Shown here: piece after piece, positions 39,301 through 51,300 of the stretch
Layout: every line of letters starts with the position of its first letter
Position numbering within the stretch: the stretch's first letter is position 1
NCBI GenBank assembly: GCA_028583415.1
Contig: CM053273.1
Location: 92,287,885 to 92,351,884, forward strand
Reading direction: 5' to 3'
DNA length: 64,000 bases
From: Protea cynaroides
Taxonomy: Eukaryota; Streptophyta; Magnoliopsida; Proteales; Proteaceae
Program-made: the position numbers and the translations under genes
Notes under the pieces: model-generated
Told to the model about the DNA's origin: nothing
Databases searched by the model: none
The model's input: only the letters and a program-made list of their open reading frames with translations

Positions 39301-42300
39301 CCTAGACCATGATTTAAGCTGAGCCTTGAGAGCCTTTAATTTTGAAATAACAATAAAGAGAGGATTTCCAAAAACAGGAATTTTCCAGACTTCATTAACA
39401 ACATCTTTGAAGTTTTCATGATCCAACCAGAACCGTTGGACACGAAAAGGAATGTTCTTAGGCTTTTGAAATGCTGAGCATCCCACGACAATAGGAGCAT
39501 GGTCAGAACTAAAGCGGGGCAAAACCTTCTGAAAAGATTGCTCATAAAGGTTGTGCCAAGATGTATGACCAAAGCTACGATCTAAAACAGCAAAAACTCT
39601 TCCAACCACTCTATTATTGGTCCAAATATATTTAGGACCAGTAGAGGGAAGATCAACCATTTCAGTAGAGTCAAGAAAAGCCTCAAACTTACCTGCAGAT
39701 GTCATGGAAAATTGGCCAGGCCCTGTCTTTTCATGGGCAAACCGACATACATTAAAATCACCAAGGAGAAGCCATGTAGCTGCTTGAACACCCAAGGAAA
39801 CCAGATCTGACCAAAGAGCTCTTCTAGAGACCCTTCTACAATTGGCATGCACAAAGGAAAAGAGATGTTGCACTCCATCAACACTTAGCTCAATTGTAAT
39901 ATGCTGATCCGAACTAAGCAACAACTTCGGCTTATGAAGAATTCTCTTCCAGAAAATCCATAGGTTTGGGTGTTTCCCAGGCTTATTATTATGAATTAAA
40001 TCCGTTTCATAGCCTAACCGATCAAGAAGCATTTTAGGAAACTTCAATGGATCCACCATAGGCTCTGCAATACAAATCACATCCGGTTTCTGATCACGAA
40101 TCAACCGTTTCAAAGTTCGCTTCGATTTCGTGTTCGAGACACCGCTAATATTCCAAAAAAATACTTTCATTTTTTACCTTTTCGACGTAAGGTCTCCAAA
40201 CGAGACTTTCGGGCCTCTATAGCCACCGAAGCCTCCCCTTGTTTCCCCTTGTTTGCCAGCAGGAATAAATTCCCCACCCAGCGACAAACTGTCATCCACC
40301 CCCATTACATCCTCAAAATGGATCTCCACCCGACCAGGAGAACTAGTAAGTATGGATCCACGAGCAGAAGCTGGACTTGTTCGAACTATTGCCTCTTTAG
40401 TTGACTCAGTAGCTACAACCTTGTCAACATCAACCGTAGCAGCATTGTTATTAACGACCATGCCCACTGACTCCGTAGTATGAGATAAAACAGGCTGAGC
40501 AACAGGTTCCAAAACCGGAATCTCCCCTTCTTCAAGTTCAGAATCATTTTTTTCATTTTCCTCATCTCCCTCATTTACATCGGCCCATCTGCCAATATCA
40601 TTAATTGTAGCAGATCTGAATTCTGAGTGAATTGAATTCACCTGATCAGAATGTAATGGCTGACGTGGAACTTCAACATGCAATGGCTGACGAGTAACTT
40701 CAACATGCACTTCCTCAACTGAGTGCTCTTTTTCCTTACAATCCTCAGTTTGATGACCAAAAGAATCACAACGCCCGCATCTGGTTGGGGGTTCCTCATA
40801 TTCAATTATTTGTTTGAAAAAACATTGTGAGCCATTTCTATAACACTTAACCATAATCTCAGATGGCTTAGGACTTCCAAACTCCATCTCTACAGCAAAC
40901 CGAGCATATCTTCCAAGAGTTTTTTTTTTTTTGAGGGTTTCTATCAATGCGTCTAGGAGTGCCTAATGCTTTGCCAATTGAAAAAAAAATGTCATCATTC
41001 CAACATTCAAGAGATAATTTTGGGAGGCGAACCCATTGAAGGTACCTAGCAACCCTGACCTTATCGATATCAAAATCTGGCTCCCAACGTTGGAGTTTCA
41101 TTGGTTGCTCATTAATTCTAGTTGTACCTCTATTCCAGATCGACAACAAAGACTCTTGTGAAGAAAACCTGAAAACATAGTATCCTTTACCAAGGTATGT
41201 CATTTCAAATTTATTTGCATTCCCCCACTGTTCAGACAGGATGCGATAGATATCTTTAAGTAGTAGTCCCTTAGTAAACACCCTCCCAATAATAGCCAGT
41301 TTGTATTTTTCAAGCTCTCTCTCATAGGCCTCTTGAGGTATCACTACGCGGGTCATTCCTCCCTCCATTACAGGTTCCGGGAGATTATTAAGGTCAGGGA
41401 ACCCAGCTAATGCTCAGCAAAAGATATTCTAGTACTTTGATGTACTGGAACGGAAGAGGGATTAACACCAGGGCCGGATACCTGCTGCAGATCAATGCTC
41501 TTTCCTTTTTCTTTTGCCATCCATTTTCTAATCCACTCGAAGAAAGGTACCTAAATCCTATCCATGGTGTTAAAGAGCGCTGAGAGCTCATTTTATTCGT
41601 CGATAAGCTAGCTCGTAAAACAAACAAGGTTACTCTAATTCCAAAGCCGGGAAAGACTAGGACTACGTCACCTTTACAGCCTTCGTTTCTGGTTCGATTC
41701 TTTGGTTGCGAAGGTTATGAAATAAGACCTCCTATTTACAACTGACTTACCCGAAAAGACGAGATTAGGAGTTTGTATTTTTCAAGCTGTCTCTCATAGG
41801 CCTCTTGAGGTATCACTACGCGGGTCATTCCTCCCTCCATTACAGGTTCCGGGAGATTATTAAGGTCAGGGAACCCAGCTAATGCTCAGCAAAAGATATT
41901 CTAGTACTTTGATGTACTGGAACGGAAGAGGGATTAACACCAGGGCCGGATACCTGCTGCAGATCAATGCTCTTTCCTTTTTCTTTTGCCATCCATTTTC
42001 TGCATTTCCTTGTAGGTTGCCTCATTCCTTTTCCACCATTATTTCCTATTGGGCCTTTTATTCCACCGATGATAGTGTTTCCAAACGTAGCCTCAGTAGT
42101 TGTCACACCATGAGCAATATTGCCATTTGAGATAGCGTCAGTTTCCTCAGAGGAAAACCCAAGAAATCTCCCAAGATCCAATCAAGATCTTACCATATTA
42201 CTCACATCTCCGGCACCACCAATCGTTGTCTGGTTGCAACCCAGTACCTCATTCAAATTCGAAGTCGGATTAATCATACCCACAGATTCCACTGCTCCCC

Positions 42301-45300
42301 TCACATGTGTCAACGGAACTCCACAGTGCTCTGCAATGTAATCTTGAACAGTAACCAGACGCATCTGAGATGTTCTTCCATTAACCGGAGATGATATTCT
42401 AGTTACCGGCATAACCTAAGAGGATATTCCATTCACCACAACCGGAATAGAAACTCTTGAAACATCAGAATGAGACATCCTAGAAGCAGGCAGACCTGGC
42501 ATCAACACCCTAGCCACAGAATGAGAAACGCTATGGTTTAGCGAAGGGGATCCCTCAGATCTAGATCCATCAATCTCCTTGATTGCTGCACCAAATGTGT
42601 CACTAACAGACGTAGTGAAAACCAGATTAGGATCACTGATCTCTGTACGCAACACTGGAATAGGAAATTCCATCGGCTAAACATTCAAACTGGGATCCAA
42701 TCTCTGAATCACTCCATCATTATCCTTGTTCATTGTGGGATCTAAGATTCTCGGCTGCAACCGAACTTCCCTATCCCAAAGAATAAACGAACTAGGGTGT
42801 AACCCTGCTCCTCGCCCATATCCTTTTCTAACTCTGTTGGCACCAGCCCCGGGAGCCGACGGCCCAGAGCCGCCGGTAAACATAGGTGTAGCAATCACAA
42901 AACCCTATCCGGGTAACTTCTCAGAATCAAAGAGATTATGAATTTTACTAGTGGTATAAGTTATTATTTTAATATGTGTTGCCTACTTAACTCATTATTT
43001 GTTTTCTTGTTGGTTTTTTCATATTAAATAAGTTGTCTTAAATGTTGATTATTTATATAGAACGCTGCATATATACAAACATTAATTTTAAAAAAAAAAA
43101 ATACACTAGAAACGCCCTGGTCACCTAGGAAACCCCTAGGCGCCCAGGATGGCCCCGAACGCCTTGGATCGCCTTGTCGCCTTGGCAACTATGCTACATA
43201 AAATTCAGATTGTTGGGCCTTAAGTTGATTTAGATCAGTAATGAGAGGCTGAACAGCCTAAAGTTCTTCAAGAAGACCCTTAAAGCCACTGCAGTATGCA
43301 TTCAGGATTTTGTCTCCCAATGAGTAATTGAACATTCGTTCATACAGATCATAAACACGAGAAATATTCTTCCCTTGTGCATGACTTTCCCTAAGGTCAT
43401 TCCAAATGCCTTTAGTAGTTTGGTGAAACATTACATTGGAAACAATAGAGGGGTCAATGCTTCCCCACAGCCAAGTCTGCAGAGTTGAATTCTCACGCAT
43501 CCAGTCATCATAATTCTTAACAGAAGTGGAATCTTTCAAATCAACAGATGGAGGGTCATCAATCAAGTATTGAAGCTTTCCTTTAGAGAGAATATAGGCT
43601 TTAACAGCTTGGGCCCACAACAAATAATTAGATACCCCCTTCAATTTAATGGAGGTGATTTGCATAGAGTAATCATTATATTCAGCCATTAAAAAATTTT
43701 CAAGCAGCAATTTCAAAACCAGTAGGCACAATTCTGATCTCAATAAATACTTGCAGCAATAGAGAATCAATAATAGCGAACACGTAATGGCAGTTCTGTA
43801 ATTTGAGATAAGATCCAAGAACATGAGTTGGCCAAACAGCCAGGAATTAATGGAAAGTAACAGAGCTAAATTGGGAAGAAGGGATGAAAATAGGACAAAC
43901 CAGAATTATGTATATCATCTAGGGGTATTTCAGGAAATAAGATCGGATTGTTACTTCATATCGAGACTTGAACAGATCATGACTTCAGTTCTCTTCTTCC
44001 TTGGGCTGAAAACAGAGGCAGAAGGCCAGATCCGTTCATGGAGAAGAATCATCGTCAATGCAACATCAAACAAATTGAAACTTCAAGAGAAGAATCGCAA
44101 GCCACAGATTTCTTGATTCTCACAGGTAGCAGGGAAGAACAGATCAGTCCAAGTGAAGAACAGATCATACCTCCTAACAGCCAAACAAACAGTAACACTT
44201 TCTGGGCAGCAGGTATCGAAATCAGTTACCAACAGTTGGTAATCAACCAGGCAAAAGTAAAAAATCAAGAGCAGCAGCAAGTCATTCAGCCATCAAAACC
44301 AAAAAAAATAAAAAATTCAATAACAGGTCTCGATATGGCGGTAATGGAAGATTATCCTTCCATCGTGTGCAGCATATGAATGCTACTACAAAGGTTATTT
44401 AGAAGAAGGGGGAGAAAGGAGAAGAACCTACCAAAACGGCAGATTGCACAACCTTTGTGGAAGTGATCAATTCACTGCTCTGATACCATGTAAAGTGCAC
44501 AAGGAAAATACCAGAACAGTAAACAGTGAATGAGGGAGAGAAAAAGGAGGAGAGGATAAACCCTACAAGGAATAGGGAAATCTGATTGTATTCTCCTTCT
44601 CCTATGGTCCCTTTATTTATAACAAAGAGAAAACAATACAACTTAGGAAATAAATCCCTACTTACAGCCAATAAAGAGGAAACCTAAAATAACCAATCTA
44701 CTAGATCATAAAATACCAAAACTGGGATAATATTCCTATAGCGATACAGCGCTATAGGATACTGCCAGCGCTAACAGATTTCAAGTCCAGACCCTGATCA
44801 GTTTTATAGTTCTAGATTAGATTTGCATATCAGATTTATTTCATACTCAGTTCAGTTTATACATATGGCACACCAGAAATGATATACAATCCATGCTAGC
44901 AGATTTTATATTTCAGTGCACATTATATAAGCAGTCTAGAATCAAATTCAGCCCAGACTTTTGTATGCAATTTAGATTAGCATTTTCATCTCAGTTTATA
45001 TGTATCAGTAAGATTTATCAGGCATCATATTTTAAATACAATCATTATGGCAGATTTTTGTATTAGTGTGTATACCAGATCTATACAAATCAGTACATAC
45101 ATTATACAGATTTATTAAATCAGTATCAGAGTTTATATATAGTTCAGTATATCAGTACTTATAGCGAATTGTCGATCAGTTTTTATATCGGATTCTTATA
45201 CCAGTAGCAGATTTAAATATCCTTACTTAGATACTGATTTACATAGCTGATTTACATACTGATTTTTATACTAATTTATAAATTGTTTTATATAGTGATT

Positions 45301-48300
45301 TTTATACCGATTTACATAGTTGATTTACATACTGATTTTTATACTGATTTTTATACTGATTTACATACTGATTTTTATACTGATTTATAAACAGTTTTAA
45401 ATACTGATTTTTATACTGATTTAAGTACTGATTTTATACTGATTTATAAACTGTTTTGCATACTGATTATACTGATTCTTACACTGATTTATATACAGTT
45501 TTATATACAGAATGGTATATAGATTTTATATAAATATTATGTCAGTATTTATCTCAAATTTTGTATCAGGTCTATAACAGTTTGTAAATATATCAAGTTC
45601 ATTTCAAAAATTTACATCAGTGTACATGTATCTACAGTTGCAGAATTTATTCTATACACGCTTACATCTGTCCCAGATTGTATGTCGGTTTCAGATTCAT
45701 AAAAACTAGTAATATATCAGTATAACTAGGTAGGTTTCAAATTCGTATAATGTATATGTGATCTCAGGTATATGGACAGATTTAGACAATGTTTTAGTGA
45801 CCTATTTCAAAGGGTTTGAAAGTGAAGTTTAGGGTTGGATTGGGTTGTATTTGGGTAGTTGGTAAATGATTAATGATAGTAAATGTCATAATAATTGTAA
45901 GTTGTATTGCAGACCACTAAAAGGGCGATCAGTGTGTGCGCAAGAGAAAAGGTAAGTGGAATGTTACAGGTGTACATCACTAGGGTGACACCAAAATTTT
46001 CTGATTTATGTTTGAGGCCTTGGTGTAGTTCATTTATTTGACATATGGATGATTGTTTCTCTTTTAATAGTTATTCGTATGATTTATTGCTTACAAGAAT
46101 GTGACGAGAGAAAGTTTGGCATCATTTAGTCTCAGTTATTTCACTTGTAAGAATTGCATGTTTTAGTCATGACTTGTCATATAATAAGGAGAAATGTTGA
46201 GAATGTGGAGAAAAGAGGTAATTAGTTACACATTATACCTAATAGAGAGTAAATTAGGACAATATGATGGAGAGTAATTGTCATCTGAGTCACAATCCGT
46301 TATGTCACAGGTAAATGAGAATCGGATCATGAACAGATGACCGGGAACATGTTTTGGCTGTGAAAAACTCTTTACTAGGACAATAGTAACTAGTTATTTG
46401 TGGCAGTTGACCATAAGAGAAATAAAGGTAAAAGTGTTAAAATGATAGAAAATAAGTGAGAATGTGTTAAAATAATTGGAATCAAGTGCATTTATTACTT
46501 GAATTGTTTGTGTTCCTTTTTTTTTTTTTTTTTGGTTGTTGTACACCTATGATATTCTGTCTTATTGGTCTAATGAACTCACCCCCTTACAATGACATCA
46601 CCAAATAACGAGGTGACCAATGGGGAACAAGAGGGAGTACAAAGGACACGTGGATTGACTGATTAGATTCTAGTTACAAGTTTATTTTAATTTTCTAGAG
46701 TGGATGTAATAGGGATTTGAAGTTTAAGTTCAAGGATAATTATCATTTTATTTCATACACATTAGATTGCCACTAGTAGTGTTAAAAGTTTTATTAAGCT
46801 AAATTGGTTTGAGATGGATTATTTTTATGGAATAAAGTTTTAATTTTAATTTCATTTGGTCGGTCGTTAGATCAGCGCCCGTGAGGGCTGAACCCATACC
46901 TCGTACAGGTTTGGATCGTGACATTTGCAACAAGTGAGAGAAAACAAGTTGGGCTTCTATTTTGTCCATTTGATATAATTAGGTCATTAGGTGTCTTGCA
47001 CAAAGCTTGAATGGCCTCCGGAAATTATCTTACACAATTAGATGCATCAAAGATATTAGTCATATTACATCTGAAACTTGTCCCTCCAGGCTCCAGATAT
47101 CAAAATCAGGAAATTTTATGGCAGATTGGCAGGCAATCTATCCAAGCATGAGACAGAAGGTGGAGATGTATATTCAAGATCTCCCCCAATGGCTTGTTTT
47201 TGTCAGTTTGGATTGCTCTTGTTTGGCTATTTACCTGCCTTGTACATTATCATGCTTTCTAATAAACTCTTTGTAATATAATAAACATAGACAAACCCAA
47301 AAACAACAATAATGAAAAACAACATCCCCAAGTACACAGCTTGCAACTTTGAGAGCTGCAACAAATTATGCTTCTGAAAATTGTATAGATGTTATTAAGT
47401 ACTATACCGTTTAACAAGTTCCTTTTGGGTTAAGAAGCCAAATGAAAAATCAATCATGTCCATCTCTTTCAAATGCATCTTCCACAATGGAAGAAAACAA
47501 ACTAAAGCAAGTGCATAGCATCAGAAGCTAGTGTTTAAATTATAAGTAAAAAGTGCAAAGAAAATTAAGAAAAAATTGGCAGAGATGCTCATTTTCTTAA
47601 AGGCTTCGATTTTAGCTTGGAATAATTTAAATCATAAAGTGGAACCTCCCTCCACAACTTCATGTTCATGAATGTAGAGAAAAGGAAAACTATAAGGCAG
47701 TAGTAGAACATGAATTCTCTCTATAGTACAGATTCAAATTTGCATAACACTGAGCCGTTAGGATAAGATGAAAGATGGACTCACAATCACATATGGCAGA
47801 GGCATTTTTATTTTCGTGAGCATTATTTCACAGTTATATGCTCTGCGCAACTCAACCTGTAAATAAATAAATAAAAACATGCCATAAAAAATATTAGCAA
47901 AATTATCTCAAGAAGTAACATCAACAAGAAAAAAAGCTTTTTTTTCAGATATCACTAAACATCCAAATTTGGAGAGGGGGGTGTTGAGGCTGGGGCATGT
48001 ATTGCAGTGTCTTTTAAGTCCAGTGATTTAACTATTATATTAACCTTTATATTTTAAACCCAAAAAATAAAGTGGGAGCATTTCATCTCATTATGAGTAG
48101 GCATGCTCAAACATATTGTCCCAAGAAATTTAAGATTGAATTAGAGCAATGCTGAAAAAGAGTTAATATGTCACTTACTCATTTGCAAGGGGAAAAAACA
48201 GAAACTTGCAATTTTCACCTATTCAGATACAGGTGTAAGCTCGAGTCAGATAAGCATCCAACCATCATATGGCACCTACTTAAAATTATCCAAGTCTTTT

Positions 48301-51300
48301 GCATTACAACATAATATTATATGCTGACCTTGCCAAACAATCCTATGCACTGTTCGAGGTTTTGGTCGAAACTTGAAGTTTTGACCGAAACAACTCGGTT
48401 TCGAGCCTGGGCGAGACGAAACCCAGGCTCGAAACTGTTTAGCGCATGGTTTCGGTTCGAAACCACTGCGTTCGACCAGGTTTCGGTCGAAACCCAGGTT
48501 TCGACCCATAAGTTGTTGGTCCAGGTTATTATAAGTGTCGAAACCTACTCGAAATCAGTAGGTTTCGACACTTCATTCTTAGTTTTCCCCCTTTTGCTCT
48601 CCAACCTCATTTCTCTCAATTTTTTCTTCCTAAAACTTCATTTCTTCAAAGGATATCAACTTTTGTCAAGATTATTTAAGGTTCCTTGCTCTCAACTCAT
48701 CTCTCTCTCTTCAAGGTAAGTCATTCTCTCTATTTTGTGTATTTTTGAATGAAATGGTATGCAAACATCATGGAGCCTTGGAGGCTAATGTAGGAGAGTT
48801 TATGGCTACTGAGGGTAGAGTCCACGCACAGGCAAGACGTCCATTTCAGACTGGTGATAGTGATGAGACTGAGAGTGATTCGCCGATTTCTTCTGGAGAA
48901 ACACAGTCACCTTCTGCCACCCAGGGTGGTACTGGTACTAGTGGACCTAGTGGTACTGGGGATAATGATGATGATGATGGTGGTGGTGATGACAGATATG
49001 TTGTCTTACGCAATGAGCCCGATCAGTATGACCAACCACAGGTCCACAGCAGCTAGATCCATTGCCTTCTCCCTTGAGATTCACAGGGGAGACTCAGTAT
49101 GATCATGGTACACAGGATACTGACCACGGAGCCCGGCCTAGTGGTAGTAGTAGAGGGTACACTAGAGGATCACGCCAGCGGTTCATGCCACAGGAGGAGA
49201 TGGATGAAACAGATCCCATGGATATATCGACCATGTCTGGCAGCATGACAGGGATGCATTTAGGGGAGAGTTCTCAGACTGGAGGGACTGGGCATTGGTG
49301 TGCACCAGATTTCATGATCACACAGACCTCGAGCCCAGCAATTCCTGAAGAGAGTGGCGGCGAGAGTATCGGTTCGACGGCACATGGTGGATTTGGATGG
49401 TCTACTACTGGGGCCAGTGGGGTTGGAGGTGGTGGGTATGGGGGTTATTCTAGTTCCTACCCCAGCAATCAATTTAGAGATGACTCAGCTTCAGGTGTTG
49501 GCAGTGGCACTGTTGGATCATCGTTCGTCGACTCCATATTTCAGTATGTTCCTCCTCCGACGTTCATGCCTACTCCTGCTCCACCCACACACACACTCGA
49601 TCAGCCTTACCCTCGACAAGGGTACTTATATTATGTTGATGACTCTATCTACATGTGGGCTGTTAGAGACTATCAGAACAATTGGAGTGATACCATGTCC
49701 TGGGATACATACATGCTGCAATCTGAGGAGTGTTATCGCCACCATCAGTGGTATGTTGCACGTGGTTTAAATGTACCACGAAGCTCCACATGGAACTAAC
49801 TGGTGAGATTTCTAATTTCTAAGTTCAATCATCAATGTATTAATTTTTAATGAATATTGTTAATTAGTGGCTTAATAGTTAGTAGCTTAGTACATTACTA
49901 CATTGTGACATTTGTGTAATATTTTAGCGTACACTACAAAACATTGGTCTATACCACATGTAGTTATTTTCTATGTCTTTTTTGCAAACTAACATTAGAA
50001 ATAGGTGTAAAATGGTTTAAATAGGGTACACAAAAAAAATCAGACCAAAAAAAAACATTTTTAAGCCTCGAAACCATGGAGTCAATAAAGCTGGTAGAAA
50101 ATACCAGGTTTCGGCCTGGTTTCGATGGTTTCGCCGAGTTGTGCAGGTTTCGAGCCTGACCGAAACAGGTCTCAAAACCGGCACCTTGATCCTTGATCCT
50201 ATGTCCATATAATCTCATGATGAAAAGGCATCACTAATGTGAATCTAAATCACCTAAGGATAGGGATTGGAATTCAATATGAAAATCAGAGTCGTCGTGA
50301 AAGTTTAGAAATCAGAATCGAAAGAAATGAATGTCTTGATTGAAAAAGAATATACGACTTGATGAAGAGTCTCACTCCAGGCCTAGGCAAGCTTTTCACT
50401 AGGAATAGCATCAAACTGCAGCTCTGTTTCTCACAGATTAGTATAAACCAATTTCCATTCAAAATTCTGATTACAAATGCTCACAGACAGCTCCTATAAT
50501 AGAGAGGAAGAGAGGATTCTAAACCCCATTGAGGCTTCCTCCTAGACTTAATGGCAAAAATATTTCCCAGACTGGGACTGTATTCAAGACACTTAATGAT
50601 CGTTTTTTTATCAAGGTCTTTCTCCCCTAACAATCAAACTAACTCCACTAATAATGAAACTAACTTTACTAATAATGAAACTAACTTCACTAACATCCCT
50701 TCGATATCTTAATTCGTATGGGCCACTTATTCCCCATATATGGGCTTTCAAAATAAGCCTATTACAATAGAAAACATAAAAAGTCCCGGCCCATGACCCA
50801 TATAAACCACATGCTACTTATTCAATCGATTGGACTAGGATTTGGGCTTGGATATGGGCTTGTTCTGGCATGAATTCAGAAGAGAGCTAGGGAACATCTG
50901 TAGTACATGGTGGTTAAATTTACATGCTACAATGACCATTTATAATGGTAGATATATTAAAATACCTTTTCGATCGCATGTAGTCATATTTTCTTTAATC
51001 CAGTGGAACCCTCATCTTTTTCGGTTATTGCAGTGTTGCCTTGGAAAAACTCAAAGTTCATCCAAATCTGAATGTCTTGACTATACAATTGCTAGCCCGA
51101 AGTGAGTGATATGTGGAACTTGGGTTGTTCATCATAAACAAGGTCCGTTTGTTGACTTAGCTGCCACAATCTTGCCTATTGACAGACTAGAGAGAGGCCT
51201 AGAAATTTGATTTGGAGTCAGTGAAGATGATTGAAAAATCCATTGATGCAAACCTAAAGGTAAGCAAGCCAAGATCGAAGACTAGTAGAGAATAGAGATA

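Larger units (their letters stand above)
33320..42945 (-). mobile_element. L1-type LINE B, split by a hAT element and truncated at its 3' end
   Basis: ORF1, ORF2 endonuclease and part of the RT are present on the minus strand; the rest of the RT, zf-RVT, RNase H and poly(A) are missing. The left break at about 33320 runs straight into copia B protease. A hAT element at 33448-38292 splits the RT between VNGGP and MGFF. The 5' end abuts a cut CATAG-type element. Confidence 0.88.
28698..44776 (-). mobile_element. Ty1/copia retrotransposon B, bloated by nested insertions
   Basis: LTRs 28698-28983 and 44489-44776, perfect target duplication GATTT (28693-28697, 44777-44781), primer site (minus TGGTATCAGAGC) left of 44489. 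The G-rich polypurine tract beside the 3' LTR is altered. Its own sequence is only about 5 kb; the rest is later insertions (29842-30925 and about 33320-43193). About 460 bp of gag/protease were lost in a deletion. LTR identity roughly 93 percent by eye. Confidence 0.93.
27592..46923 (+). mobile_element. Large gypsy (Tekay/Del-like) solo LTR, split by copia B
   Basis: Starts TGTAACACCCCAG (27592) and ends TTTGGATCGTGACA (46923), flanked by ATTGC (27587-27591) and TTTGC (46924-46928), a 4/5 target duplication. Without copia B the LTR is about 3.25 kb. TGTAACACC...GTGACA ends are usual for Tekay/Del chromovirus LTRs. No internal domain lies between the ends, so this is a solo LTR. Inside: an 86-bp imperfect tandem repeat (27622-27790) and short repeats at 45230-45520. 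Confidence 0.75.

Noticed and set aside
43823..44379. Plus-strand open frames of 97 and 113 codons
   Set aside because: They lie in the leader between LTR and gag of copia B on the opposite strand and show no domain.
45230..45520. CRISPR-like regular repeats
   Set aside because: Units are degenerate, contiguous, without unique spacers, in a plant LTR.
48745..49799. The Ser/Gly/Tyr-rich frame as a host gene
   Set aside because: It lies inside an element with perfect 8-bp target duplications and matches the tail of the other hAT transposase.
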